From Nymphaea colorata (taxonomy: Eukaryota; Streptophyta; Magnoliopsida; Nymphaeales; Nymphaeaceae): a stretch of DNA of 22,998 nucleotides. Below are positions 7,952 through 19,564 of the stretch, one piece after another. Numbering within the stretch: position 1 is the stretch's first letter; every line of letters starts with the position of its first letter. The stretch is taken from NCBI RefSeq assembly GCF_008831285.2, contig NW_022204545.1, positions 1 to 22,998 on the forward strand, given 5' to 3'. Position numbers and translations under genes: made by a program. Under the pieces are notes generated by a model, which was given only the letters and a program-made list of their open reading frames with translations, was not told where the DNA came from and searched no databases.

Positions 7952-8320
7952 GATCAGTGGTCTTATCTGATCCGAAAATCGTTGGATTTAGATTTTCGCA
8001 TGTGCCTCGATCAGTTGTCTTATCTGATCCTGAAATTGTTGTATTGGGATTTGGCTAGGAGTCTAGATCAGTGGTCTCATCTGATAGAAAAATCGTTGTA
8101 TTTGAAAATAGAAGGGGGCCACGATCAATTGTCTTATTTGATCCGAACTTTGTGGAGTCTGCAACTAGTAGTGGGCTTGGATCAGTGGTCTTACCCGATC
8201 CTAAAATTGTTGGATTCGAATTTGCTTATTTCAAAAGTTCATCAAAACGACAGTAAGGGCTTTGTTGAAAACGTCCATAATGGTTGTAGTCGTCTAACTG
8301 ATGATTTAATTTCATGTTGA
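7787..8320 (+). other. Longest repeat-derived open frame (177 codons), probably not a gene
   Basis: The frame runs through the F2 and G2 monomers and ends in the G tail. It encodes a 19-residue repeat (57 bp) beginning DQWSYLI or DRWSHLI, with leucine-rich bodies such as RKSLDLDLRMCL. It stays open because the monomer length is a multiple of three. A copy sits at 12190-12723. The corresponding frames at 4284 and 17894 break at the gaaggggcc one-base difference. Most other units have an 89-codon version (e.g. 1489-1758). No start context, domain or homologue is recognisable. I treat it as a by-product of the repeat. Confidence 0.25.
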
Positions 8321-8656
8321 GCAGCTCCTGCATGGGTTTCCAAATCCAAGAGTCTAGAATGCACAAAATACCAGCCAAGAATTCTAATATGGGCATCTTC
8401 ATTTCCTCACTTCCTCATTTCAATCGTCCACCAATGGTTTTCTTCAAAAACGCTTCCATGATGAGGCAGAAAGAACCTCCAACGACACTCTAATTTCTCT
8501 TGGCATTCAACACCTCCCTTTCAGGAACTTCACAAAACGCATGATCCTATTGTTGCTCTGGATGACTAGTCTTATCTCATCCAGAGGCTATTGAATTGGA
8601 TATGGCCATGGGTCTGGCTTGAAGAATTGTAGGACGTCGATCTCGTAATGGGTGTA
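7952..8656 (+). repeat. Unit G2 (705 bp)
   Basis: It is G-type with the uninterrupted gaagggggcc (five G). With the preceding F2 this keeps one reading frame open for 177 codons (7787-8320). The tail is as in G1 (catttcctcacttcctc, caccaatgg, ccaacgacac). Confidence 0.9.
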
Positions 8657-9364
8657 GATCAGTGGTCTTATCTGATCCGAAAATAGTTGGATTTAGATCT
8701 TCGTATGTGCCTCGATCAGTGGTCTTTTCTGATCCAGAAATGATTGTATTGGGATTTGACTAGGGGTCAAGATCGGTGGTCTCACCTGATCGAACAATCG
8801 TTGTATTTGAAACTAGTAGTGAGGCACGATCAATGGTCTTATTTGATCGAAACTTTGTTGAGTCTGCAACTAGTAGTGGGCTTCGATCAGTGGTCTTACC
8901 CGATCCTCAAATTGTTGGATTCAAATTTGCTTATTTCAAAAAGTTCATCAAAATGACAATAAGGGCTTTCTTGACAACGTCCATAATGGTCGTAGTTGTC
9001 TAAGTGATGATTTAATTTCATGATGAGCAGCTCCTCCATGGGTTTCCAAATCCAAGAGTCTAGAATGCACAAAATACCAGCCAAGAATTCTAATATGGGC
9101 ATCTTCATTGCCTCTCACTTCCCCATTTCATTCAATCACCATTGATTTTCTTCAAAAACGCTTCTAAGATGAGAGTGAAAGATCCTCCAACAACACTGTA
9201 ATTTCTCTTGTCATTCAACACCTTCCTTTCATGCACTTCACAAAACGCATGATCCTATTGTTGCTCTGAATGACTAGTCTTACCTCATCCAGAGGCTATT
9301 GAATTGGATATGGCCATGGGTCTGGCCTGAAGAATTGTAGGACGTTGATCTGGTAACGAGTGTA
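8657..9364 (+). repeat. Unit H2 with A-like tail end (708 bp)
   Basis: The 57-bp block and most of the tail are H-type (gtcttttctgatcc, gtctaagtgatg, catgatgagcagc). The end of the tail has gatgagagtgaaag and cctccaacaacactg, as after A1, instead of the gaggctg and cctcctac of H1, H3 and H4. It leads into B2, just as A1 leads into B1, marking the right edge of the e-F-G-H insertion. Confidence 0.88.
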
Positions 9365-10072
9365 GATCAGTGGTCTTATCTGATCCGAAAATCGTTGGAT
9401 TTAGATCTTCGTATGTGCCTCGATCAGTGGTCTTATCTGATCCAGAAATTATTGTATTGGGATCTGACTAGGGGTCAAGATCGGTGGTCTCACCTGATCG
9501 AAAAATCGTTGTATTTGAAACTAGTTGTGGGCCACGATCAATGGTCTTATTTGATCGAAACTTTGTTGAGTCTGCAACTAGTAGTGGGCTTGGATCAGTG
9601 GTCTTACCCGATCCTAAAATTGTTGAATTCGAATTTGCTTATTTCAAAAAGTTCATCAAAATGACAGTAAGGGCTTTCTTGACAACGTCCATAATGGTTG
9701 TAGTCGTCTAACTGATGATTTAATTTCATGTTGAGCAGCTCCTGCATGCGTTTCCAAATCCAAGAGTCTTGAATGCACAAAATACCACCCAAGAATTCTA
9801 ACATGGGCATCTTCATTGCCTCTCACTTCCCCATTTCATTCGATCACCATTGGTTTTCATCAAAAACGCTTCTAAGATGAGGCTGAAAGATCCTCCAACA
9901 ACACTCTAATTTTTGTTGGCATTCAACACCTCCATTTCATGCACTTCACAAAACGCATGATCCTATTGTAGGTCTGGATGACTAGTATTATCTCATCCAG
10001 AGGTTATGGAATTGGATATGGTTGTGGGACTGGTCACAAAAATTGTTCGACGTTGATCTCGAAACGGGTGTA
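9365..10072 (+). repeat. Unit B2 (708 bp)
   Basis: It is B-type with gatcagtggtc in monomer 1, cagtaagggc, gaggctgaaag and tttttgttggc, ending in an alpha preamble with gactagtattatctc, as B1 does. The shared private change actagtatt supports direct descent of B1 and B2 from one copy. Confidence 0.9.
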
Positions 10073-10744
10073 GATCAGTGGTCTTATCTGATCCGAAAAT
10101 CGTTGGATTTAGATCTCCGTACGTGCCTCGATCAGTTCTCTTATCTGATCATGAATTTGTTGTACTGGGATTTGGCTAGGAGTCTAGATCAGTGGTCTCA
10201 TCTGATCGAAAAATCGTTGTATTTGATCCGAACTTTGTTGAGTCTGCAACTAGTGGAGGGCTTGGATCAGTGGTCTTACCTGATCCTAAAATTGTTGCAT
10301 TCGAATTTGCTTGTTTCAAAAAGTTCATCAAAATGACAGTAAGGGCTTTCTTGACAACGTCCATAATGGCTGTAGTCGTCTAACTGATGATTTAATTTCA
10401 TGTCGAGCAGCTCCTGCATGGGTTTCCAAATGCAAGAGTCTTGAATGCACAAAATACCACCCAAGAATTCTAACATGGGCATCTTCATTGCCTCTCACTT
10501 CCCCATTTCATTCGTTCACCATTGGTTTTCTTCAAAAACGTTTCTAAGATGAGGCTGAAAGATCATCCAACAACACTCTAATTTCTCTTGGCATTCAACA
10601 CCTCCCTTTCAGTAACTTCACAAAACACATGATCCTATTGTTGCTCTGAATGACTAGTCTTACCTCATCCGGAGGCTATTGAATTGGATATGGCCATGGG
10701 TCTGGCTTGAAGAATTGTAGGATGTTGATCTGGTAACGGGTGTA
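10073..10744 (+). repeat. Unit C2 (672 bp)
   Basis: It appears identical to C1 over the stretches compared, including gtactgggatttgg, the 36-bp TATTTGA deletion, ttcgttcacc and catccggaggc in the preamble. Confidence 0.92.
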
Positions 10745-11451
10745 GATCAGTGGTCTTATCTGATCCGAAAATCGTTGGATTTAGATCTTTGTATGTGCCT
10801 CGATCAGTGGTCTTATCGGATCCAAAAATTATTGTATTGGGATCTGACTAGGGGTCAAGATCAGTGGTCTCACCTGATCGAAAAATCGTTGTATTTGAAA
10901 CTAGTAGTGGGCCACGATCAATGGTCTTATTTGATCGAAACTTTGTTGAGTCTGCAACTAGTAGTGGGCTTGGATCAGTGGTCTTACCCGATCCAAAAAT
11001 TGTTGGATTCGAGTTTGCTTATTTCAAAAAGTTCATCAAAATGACAATAAGGGCTTTCTTGACAACGTCCATAATGGTTGTAGTCGTCTAACTGATGATT
11101 TAATTTCATGTTGAGCAGCTCCTGCATGGTTTCCAAATCCAAGAGTCTTGAATGCACAAAATACCACCCAAGAATTCCAACATGGGCATCTTCATTGCCT
11201 CTCACTTCCCCATTTCATTCGATCACCATTGGTTTTCTTAAAAAAGGCTTCAAAGATGAGACAGAAAGATCCTCCAACAACACTCTAATTTCTCTTGGCA
11301 TTCAACACCTCCCTTTCATGCACTTCACAAAACGCATGATCCTATTGTAGGTCTGGTTGACTAGTCTTATCTCATTCAGAGGTTATGGAATTGGATATGG
11401 TTGTGGGACTGGTCACAAAAATTGTTCGACGTCGATCTCGAAACGGGTGTA
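10745..11451 (+). repeat. Unit D2 (707 bp)
   Basis: It is D-type with gatcaatgg in monomer 4 and accacccaagaattcc in the tail, where D1 has accaccccaagaactcc. That one-base difference accounts for 707 versus 708. Confidence 0.9.
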
Positions 11452-12159
11452 TATCAGTGGTCTTAACTGATCCGAAAATCGTTGGATTTAGATCTCCGCA
11501 TGTGCCTCGATCAGTTGTCTTATCTGATCATGAAATTGTTGTATTGGGATTTGGCTAGGAGTCTAGATCAGTGGTCTCATCTGATCGAAAAATCGTTGTA
11601 TTTGAAAATAGTAGGGGGCCACGATCAATTATCTTATTTGATCTGTACTTTGTTGAGTCTGCAACTAGTTGAGGGCCTGGATCAGTGGTCTTACCTGATC
11701 CTAAGATTGTTGCATTCGAATTTGCTTGTTTCAAAAAGTTCATCAAAATGACAGTAAGGGCTTTCTTGACGACATCCATAATGGTTGTAGTTGTCTAACT
11801 GATGATTTAATTTCACGTTGAGCAGCTCCTGCATGCGTTTCCAAATCCAAGAGTCTTGAATGCACAAAATACCACCCAAGAATTCTAACAAGGGCATCTT
11901 CATTGCCTCCCACTTTCCCATTTCAGTCGAACACCATTGGTTTTCTTCAAAAACGCTTCTAAGATGAGGCCGAAAGATCCTCCAACAACACTCTAATTTC
12001 TCTTGGCATTCAACACCTCCTTTTCAGGAACTTCACAAAACGCATGATCCTATTGTACCTCTGGATGACTAGTCTTATCTCATCCAGAGCCTATTGAATT
12101 GGATATGGCTATGGGTCTGGTTTGAAAAATTGATGGACGTCAATCTCGTAATGGGTGTA
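11452..12159 (+). repeat. Unit E2 (708 bp)
   Basis: It is E-type (tatcag opening, gatctgtactttg, gacgacatcc, cacgttgagc). It carries ctcattcagagg in the preamble that precedes it, as does E1, and ends in the gamma preamble with gacgtcaatctcg. Confidence 0.9.
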
Positions 12160-12354
12160 GATCAGTGGTCTTATCTGATCTGAAAATCGTTGGCTTTAGA
12201 TCTCCGCATGTGCCTCGATATGTGGTCTTATCTGATCCAGAAATTATTGTATTGGGATCTGACTAGGGGTCAAGATCGGTGGTCTCACCTGATCGAAAAA
12301 TCGTTGTGGGAGTGGTCACAAAAATTGTTCGACGTCGATCTCAAAACGGGTGTA
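12160..12354 (+). repeat. Short unit F3 (195 bp)
   Basis: It is the third F copy, with the same length and the same cgttgtgggagtgg breakpoint, so all F units derive from a single deletion event. Confidence 0.92.
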
Positions 12355-13059
12355 GATCAGTGGTCTTCTCTGATCCGAAAATCGTTGGATTTAGATTTTC
12401 GCATGTGCCTCGATCAGTTGTCTTATCTGATCCTGAAATTGTTGTATTGGGATTTGGCTAGGAGTCTAGATCAGTGGTCTCATCTGATAGAAAAATCGTT
12501 GTATTTGAAAATAGAAGGGGGCCACGATCAATTGTCTTATTTGATCCGAACTTTGTGGAGTCTGCAACTAGTAGTGGGCTTGGATCAGTGGTCTTACCCG
12601 ATCCTAAAATTGTTGGATTCGAATTTGCTTATTTCAAAAGTTCATCAAAACGACAGTAAGGGCTTTGTTGAAAACGTCCATAATGGTTGTAGTCGTCTAA
12701 CTGATGATTTAATTTCATGTTGAGCAGCTCCTGCATGGGTTTCCAAATCCAAGAGTCTAGAATGCACAAAATACCAGCCAAGAATTCTAATATGGGCATC
12801 TTCATTTCCTCACTTCCTCATTTCAATCGTCCACCAATGGTTTTCTTCAAAAACGCTTCCATGATGAGGCAGAAAGAACCTCCAACGACACTCTAATTTC
12901 TCTTGGCATTCAACACCTCCCTTTCAGGAACTTCACAAAACGCATGATCCTATTGTTGCTCTGGATGACTAGTCTTATCTCATCCAGAGGCTATTGAATT
13001 GGATATGGCCATGGGTCTGGCTTGAAGAATTGTAGGACGTCGATCTCGTAATGGGTGTA
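12355..13059 (+). repeat. Unit G3 (705 bp)
   Basis: It is G-type with five G in gaagggggcc. A private A-to-C change in monomer 1 gives gtcttctctgatcc. The tail is as in G1 and G2. Confidence 0.9.
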
Positions 13060-13767
13060 GATCAGTGGTCTTATCTGATCCGAAAATAGTTGGATTTAGA
13101 TCTTCGTATGTGCCTCGATCAGTGGTCTTTTCTGATCCAGAAATGATTGTATTGGGATTTGACTAGGGGTCAAGATCGGTGGTCTCACCTGATCGAACAA
13201 TCGTTGTATTTGAAACTAGTAGTGAGGCACGATCAATGGTCTTATTTGATCGAAACTTTGTTGAGTCTGCAACTAGTAGTGGGCTTCGATCAGTGGTCTT
13301 ACCCGATCCTCAAATTGTTGGATTCAAATTTGCTTATTTCAAAAAGTTCATCAAAATGACAATAAGGGCTTTCTTGACAACGTCCATAATGGTCGTAGTT
13401 GTCTAAGTGATGATTTAATTTCATGATGAGCAGCTCCTCCATGGGTTTCCAAATCCAAGAGTCTAGAATGCACAAAATACCAGCCAAGAATTCTAATATG
13501 GGCATCTTCATTGCCTCTCACTTCCCCATTTCATTCAATCACCATTGATTTTCTTCAAAAACGCTTCTAAGATGAGGCTGAAAGATCCTCCTACAACACT
13601 GTAATTTCTCTTGTCATTCAACACCTTCCTTTCATGCACTTCACAAAACGCATGATCCTATTGTTGCTCTGAATGACTAGTCTTACCTCATCCAGAGGCT
13701 ATTGACTTGGATATGGCCATGGGTCTGGCCTGAAGAATTGTAGGACGTTGATCTGGTAACGAGTGTA
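13060..13767 (+). repeat. Unit H3 (708 bp)
   Basis: It is H-type with the normal H ending (gaggctgaaag, cctcctacaac, ctattgacttgg), matching H1 rather than H2. It leads into I3. Confidence 0.9.
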
Positions 13768-14475
13768 GATCAGTGCTCTTATCTGATCCGAAAATCGTTG
13801 GATTTAGATCTTCGTATGTGCCTCGATCAGTGGTCTTATCTGATCCAGAAATTATTGTATTGGGATCTGACTAGGGGTCAAGATCGGTGGTCTCACCTGA
13901 TCGAAAAATCGTTGTATTTGAAACTAGTTGTGGGCCACGATCAATGGTCTTATTTGATCGAAACTTTGTTGAGTCTGCAACTAGTAGTGGGCTTGGATCA
14001 GTGGTCTTACCCGATCCTAAAATTGTTGAATTCGAATTTGCTTATTTCAAAAAGTTCATCAAAATGACAGTAACGGCTTTCTTGACAACGTCCATAATGG
14101 TTGTAGTCGTCTAACTGATGATTTAATTTCATGTTGAGCAGCTCCTGCATGCGTTTCCAAATCCAAGAGTCTTGAATGCACAAAATACCACCCAAGAATT
14201 CTAACATGGGCATCTTCATTGCCTCTCACTTCCCCATTTCATTCGATCACCATTGGTTTTCATCAAAAACGCTTCTAAGATGAGGCAGAAAGATCCTCCA
14301 ACAACACTCTAATTTTTGTTGGCATTCAACACCTCCATTTCATGCACTTCACAAAACGCATGATCCTATTGTTGCTCTGAATGACTAGTCTTACCTCATC
14401 CAGAGGCTATTGAATTGGATATGGCCATGGGTCTGGCCTGAAGAATTGTAGGACGTTGATCTGGTAACGAGTGTA
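13768..14475 (+). repeat. Unit I3 (708 bp)
   Basis: It is I-type with gatcagtgctctt and cagtaacggc, tail gaggcagaaag and tttttgttggc, and a beta preamble leading into A3. Confidence 0.88.
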
Positions 14476-15183
14476 GATCAGTGGTCTTATCTGATCCGAA
14501 AATTGTTGGATTTAGATCTCCGCATGTGCCTCGATCAGTTGTCTTATCTGATCCTGAAATTGTTGTATTGGGATTTGGCTAGGAGTCTAGATCGGTGGTC
14601 TCATCTGATAGCAAAATCGTTGTATTTGAAAATAGAAGGGGGCCACGATCAATTGTCTTATTTGATCCGAACTTTGTTGAGTCTGCAACTAGTAGTGGGC
14701 TTGGATCAGTGGTCTTACCCGATCCTAAAATTGTTGGATTCGAATTTGCTTATTTCAAAAAGTTCATCAAAATGACAGTAAGGGCTTTGTTGAAAACGTC
14801 CATAATGGTTGTAGTCGTCTAACTGATTATTTAATTTCATGTTGAGCAGCTCCTGCATGGGTTTCCAAATCCAAGAGTCTTGAATGCACAAAATACCACC
14901 CAAGAATTCTAACATGGGCATCTTCATTGCCTCTCACTTCCCCATTTCATTCAATCACCATTGATTTTCTTCAAAAACGCTTCTAAGATGAGGGTGAAAG
15001 ATCCTCCAACAACACTGTAATTTCTCTTGTCATTCAACACCTTCCTTTCATGCACTTCACAAAACGCATGATCCTATTGTTGCTCTGAATGACTAGTCTT
15101 ACCTCATCCAGAGGCTATTGAATTGGATATGGCCATGGGTCTGGCCTGAAGAATTGTAGGACGTTGATCTGGTAACGAGTGTA
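14476..15183 (+). repeat. Unit A3 (708 bp)
   Basis: It is A-type with ccgaaaattgttgg and gattatttaatttc shared with A2. The tail keeps the regular A ending (gagggtgaaag, ctgtaatttctcttgtc), unlike mosaic A2. The beta preamble leads into B3. Confidence 0.9.
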
Positions 15184-15891
15184 GATCAGTGCTCTTATCT
15201 GATCCGAAAATCGTTGGATTTAGATCTTCGTATGTGCCTCGATCAGTGGTCTTATCTGATCCAGAAATTATTGTATTGGGATCTGACTAGGGGTCAAGAT
15301 CGGTGGTCTCACCTGATCGAAAAATCGTTGTATTTGAAACTAGTTGTGGGCCACGATCAATGGTCTTATTTGATCGAAACTTTGTTGAGTCTGCAACTAG
15401 TAGTGGGCTTGGATCAGTGGTCTTACCCGATCCTAAAATTGTTGAATTCGAATTTGCTTATTTCAAAAAGTTCATCAAAATGACAGTAAGGGCTTTCTTG
15501 ACAACGTCCATAATGGTTGTAGTCGTCTAACTGATGATTTAATTTCATGTTGAGCAGCTCCTGCATGCGTTTCCAAATCCAAGAGTCTTGAATGCACAAA
15601 ATACCACCCAAGAATTCTAACATGGGCATCTTCATTGCCTCTCACTTCCCCATTTCATTCGATCACCATTGGTTTTCATCAAAAACGCTTCTAAGATGAG
15701 GCAGAAAGATCCTCCAACAACACTCTAATTTTTGTTGGCATTCAACACCTCCATTTCATGCACTTCACAAAACGCATGATCCTATTGTAGGTCTGGATGA
15801 CTAGTCTTATCTCATCCAGAGGTTATGGAATTGGATATGGTTGTGGGACTGGTCACAAAAATTGTTCGACGTTGATCTCGAAACGGGTGTA
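15184..15891 (+). repeat. Unit B3 (708 bp)
   Basis: It is B-type with an I-like opening (gatcagtgctctt) but B-like cagtaagggc. The tail has gaggcagaaag and tttttgttggc, then an alpha preamble with gactagtcttatctc. The mix of markers shows that exchange blurs the B/I distinction. Confidence 0.88.
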
Positions 15892-16563
15892 GATCAGTGG
15901 TCTTATCTGATCCGAAAATCGTTGGATTTAGATCTCCGTACGTGCCTCGATCAGTTCTCTTATCTGATCATGAATTTGTTGTATTGGGATTTGGCTAGGA
16001 GTCTAGATCAGTGGTCTCATCTGATCGAAAAATCGTTGTATTTGATCCGAACTTTGTTGAGTCTGCAACTAGTGGAGGGCTTGGATCAGTGGTCTTACCT
16101 GATCCTAAAATTGTTGCATTCGAATTTGCTTGTTTCAAAAAGTTCATCAAAATGACAGTAAGGGCTTTCTTGACAGCGTCCATAATGGCTGTAGTCGTCT
16201 AACTGATGATTTAATTTCATGTCGAGCAGCTCCTGCATGGGTTTCCAAATGCAAGAGTCTTGAATGCACAAAATACCACCAAAGAATTCTAACATGGGCA
16301 TCTTCATTGCCTCTCACTTCCCCATTTCATTCGTTCACCATTGGTTTTCTTCAAAAACGTTTCTAAGATGAGGCTGAAAGATCATCCAACAACACTCTAA
16401 TTTCTCTTGGCATTCAACACCTCCCTTTCAGTAACTTCACAAAACACATGATCCTATTGTTGCTCTGAATGACTAGTCTTACCTCATCCAGAGGCTATTG
16501 AATTGGATATGGCCAGGGGTCTGGCTTGAAGAATTGTAGGATGTTGATCTGGTAACGGGTGTA
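15892..16563 (+). repeat. Unit C3 (672 bp)
   Basis: It is C-type with the same 36-bp deletion, plus private gtattgggatttgg, gacagcgtcc, ccaccaaagaattc and a preamble reading ggccaggggtctgg instead of ggccatgggtctgg. Confidence 0.92.
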
Positions 16564-17252
16564 GATCAGTGGTCTTATCTGATCCGAAAATCGTTGGATT
16601 TAGATCTTTGTATGTGCCTCGATCAGTGGTCTTATCGGATCCAAAAATTATTGTATTCGGATCTGACTAGGGGTCAAGATCAGTGGTCTCACCTGATCGA
16701 AAAATCGTTGTATTTGAAACTAGTAGTGGGCCACGATCAATGGTCTTATTTGATCGAAACTTTGTTGGGCTTGGATCAGTGGTCTTACCCGATCCAAAAA
16801 TTGTTGGATTCGAGTTTGCTTATTTCAAAAAGTTCATCAAAATGACAATAAGGGCTTTCTTGACAAGGTCCATAATGGTTGTAGTCGTCTAACTGATGAT
16901 TTAATTTCATGTTGAGCAGCTCCTGCATGGTTTCCAAATCCAAGAGTCTTGAATGCACAAAATACCACCCAAGAATTCCAACATGGGCATCTTCATTGCC
17001 TCTCACTTCCCCATTTCATTCGATCACCATTGGTTTTCTTAAAAAAGGCTTCAAAGATGAGACAGAAAGATCCTCCAACAACACTCTAATTTCTCTTGGC
17101 ATTCAACACCTCCCTTTCATGCACTTCACAAAACGCATGATCCTATTGTTGGTCTGGTTGACTAGTCTTATCTCATCCAGAGGTTATGGAATTGGATATG
17201 GTTGTGGGACTGGTCACAAAAATTGTTCGACGTCGATCTCGAAACGGGTGTA
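16564..17252 (+). repeat. Unit D3 (689 bp, private 18-bp deletion)
   Basis: It is D-type, but the end of monomer 4 reads actttgttgggcttgg, missing 18 bp (agtctgcaactagtagtg) present in D1 and D2. The breakpoint shares only TG. Other private changes are gtattcggatctg and gacaaggtcc. The loss is not a multiple of 57, so it is not a register shift. Confidence 0.9.
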
Positions 17253-17959
17253 TATCAGTGGTCTTAACTGATCCGAAAATCGTTGGATTTAGATCTCCGC
17301 ATGTGCCTCGATCAGTTGTCTTATCTGATCATGAAATTGTTGTATTGGGATTTGGCTAGGAGTCTAGATCAGTGGTCTCATCTGATCGAAAAATCGTTGT
17401 ATTTGAAAATAGTAGGGGGCCACGATCAATTATCTTATTTGATCTGTACTTTGTTGAGTCTGCAACTAGTTGAGGGCCTGGATCAGTGGTCTTACCTGAT
17501 CCTAAGATTGTTGCATTCGAATTTGCTTGTTTCAAAAAGTTCATCAAAATGACAGTAAGGGCTTTCTTGACGACATCCATAATGGTTGTAGTTGTCTAAC
17601 TGATGATTTAATTTCATGTTGAGCAGCTCCTGCATGCGTTTCCAAATCCAAGAGTCTTGAATGCACAAAATACCACCCAAGAATTCTAACAAGGGCATCT
17701 TCATTGCCTCCCACTTTCCCATTTCAGTCGAACACCATTGGTTTTCTTCAAAACGCTTCTAAGATGAGGCCGAAAGATCCTCCAACAACACTCTAATTTC
17801 TCTTGGCATTCAACACCTCCCTTTCAGGAACTTCACAAAACGCATGATCCTATTGTACCTCTGGATGACTAGTCTTATCTCATCCAGAGCCTATTGAATT
17901 GGATATGGCTATGGGTCTGGTTTGAAAAATTGATGGACGTCGATCTCGTAATGGGTGTA
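17253..17959 (+). repeat. Unit E3 (707 bp)
   Basis: It is E-type (tatcag opening). The tail has catgttgagc where E1 and E2 have cacgttgagc, cttcaaaacgc as in E1, and a gamma preamble with intact gacgtcgatctcg where E1 and E2 have gacgtcaatctcg. These are C/T and G/A differences at CpG positions. Confidence 0.9.
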
Positions 17960-18154
17960 GATCAGTGGTCTTATCTGATCCGAAAATCGTTGGCTTTAGA
18001 TCTCCGCATGTGCCTCGATATGTGGTCTTATCTGATCCAGAAATTATTGTATTGGGATCTGACTAGGGGTCAAGATCGGTGGTCTCACCTGATCGAAAAA
18101 TCGTTGTGGGAGTGGTCACAAAAATTGTTCGACGTCGATCTCAAAACGGGTGTA
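17960..18154 (+). repeat. Short unit F4 (195 bp)
   Basis: It is F-type with the same breakpoint. The first monomer reads ctgatccgaaaatc where F1-F3 read ctgatctgaaaatc, another CpG-position difference. Confidence 0.92.
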
Positions 18155-18858
18155 GATCAGTGGTCTTATCTGATCCGAAAATCGTTGGATTTAGATTTTC
18201 GCATGTGCCTCGATCAGTTGTCTTATCTGATCCTGAAATTGTTGTATTGGGATTTGGCTAGGAGTCTAGATCAGTGGTCTCATCTGATAGAAAAATCGTT
18301 GTATTTGAAAATAGAAGGGGCCACGATCAATTGTCTTATTTGATCCGAACTTTGTGGAGTCTGCAACTAGTAGTGGGCTTGGATCAGTGGTCTTACCCGA
18401 TCCTAAAATTGTTGGATTCGAATTTGCTTATTTCAAAAGTTCATCAAAACGACAGTCAGGGCTTTGTTGAAAACGTCCATAATGGTTGTAGTCGTCTAAC
18501 TGATGATTTAATTTCATGTTGAGCAGCTCCTGCATGGGTTTCCAAATCCAAGAGTCTAGAATGCACAAAATACCAGCCAAGAATTCTAATATGGGCATCT
18601 TCATTTCCTCACTTCCTCATTTCAATCGTCCACCATTGGTTTTCTTCAAAAACGCTTCCATGATGAGGCAGAAAGAACCTCCAACGACACTCTAATTTCT
18701 CTTGGCATTCAACACCTCCCTTTCAGGAACTTCACAAAACGCATGATCCTATTGTTGCTCTGGATGACTAGTCTTATCTCATCCAGAGGCTATTGAATTG
18801 GATATGGCCATGGGTCTGGCTTGAAGAATTGTAGGACGTCGATCTCGTAATGGGTGTA
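18155..18858 (+). repeat. Unit G4 (704 bp)
   Basis: It is G-type with four G in gaaggggcc, as in G1. It has private cagtcagggc and caccattgg where other G units have cagtaagggc and caccaatgg. Confidence 0.9.
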
Positions 18859-19564
18859 GATCAGTGGTCTTATCTGATCCGAAAATAGTTGGATTTAGAT
18901 CTTCGTATGTGCCTCGATCAGTGGTCTTTTCTGATCCAGAAATGATTGTATTGGGATTTGACTAGGGGTCAAGATCGGTGGTCTCACCTGATCGAACAAT
19001 CGTTGTATTTGAAACTAGTAGTGAGGCACGATCAATGGTCTTATTTGATCGAAACTTTGTTGAGTCTGCAACTAGTAGTGGGCTTCGATCAGTGGTCTTA
19101 CCCGATCCTCAAATTGTTGGATTCAAATTTGCTTATTTCAAAAAGTTCATCAAAATGACAATAAGGGCTTTCTTGACAACGTCCATAATGGTCGTAGTTG
19201 TCTAAGTGATGATTTAATTCATGATGAGCAGCTCCTCCATGGGTTTCCAAATCCAAGAGTCTAGAATGCACAAAATACCAGCCAAGAATTCTAATATGGG
19301 CATCTTCATTGCCTCTCACTTCCCCATTTCATTCAATCACCATTGATTTCTTCAAAAACGCTTCTAAGATGAGGCTGAAAGATCCTCCTACAACACTGTA
19401 ATTTCTCTTGTCATTCAACACCTTCCTTTCATGCACTTCACAAAACGCATGATCCTATTGTTGCTCTGAATGACTAGTCTTACCTCATCCAGAGGCTATT
19501 GACTTGGATATGGCCATGGGTCTGGCCTGAAGAATTGTAGGACGTTGATCTGGTAACGAGTGTA
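18859..19564 (+). repeat. Unit H4 (706 bp, two homopolymer losses)
   Basis: It is H-type. It is two bases short of H1-H3 because of tttaattcatg (for tttaatttcatg, about 19218) and ccattgatttcttc (for ccattgattttcttc, about 19345). Both are one-base losses in T runs. The first shifts the frame of the minus-strand tail reading frame. Confidence 0.9.

Larger units (their letters stand above)
7277..9364 (+). repeat. Partial HOR block e-F-G-H between HOR copies 1 and 2
   Basis: This 2088-bp segment holds a truncated E unit followed by complete F, G and H units. It matches 3775-5860 at an offset of about 3503 bp. It interrupts the otherwise regular succession A then B. Its left edge lies in a mosaic tail of A2 (7081-7276), where A-type sequence (gagggtg) gives way to the form seen downstream of G units (tttcaggaac). 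Its right edge lies in the tail of H2, where the normal H ending (gaggctg, cctcctac) is replaced by the form found after A1 (gagagtg, cctccaac). Both edges therefore look like crossovers between non-allelic units. Confidence 0.88.
9365..15183 (+). repeat. Higher-order repeat copy 2 (units B C D E F G H I A)
   Basis: This 5819-bp copy reproduces HOR copy 1 unit for unit, with cumulative offsets of 7905-7907 bp. Small private changes exist: G at 12355 reads gtcttctctgatcc where other copies read gtcttatctgatcc, and E at 11452 keeps five A residues in caaaaacgc where E at 3547 has four. The junction to the next B unit at 15184 is regular. Confidence 0.93.

Noticed and set aside
7787-8320. Calling the 177-codon frame (and the 89-, 75- and 70-codon frames) as protein-coding genes
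   Set aside because: They follow from a monomer length divisible by three in a satellite repeated more than 30 times; several copies are broken by one-base indels, two plus-strand frames overlap, and no domain is recognisable.
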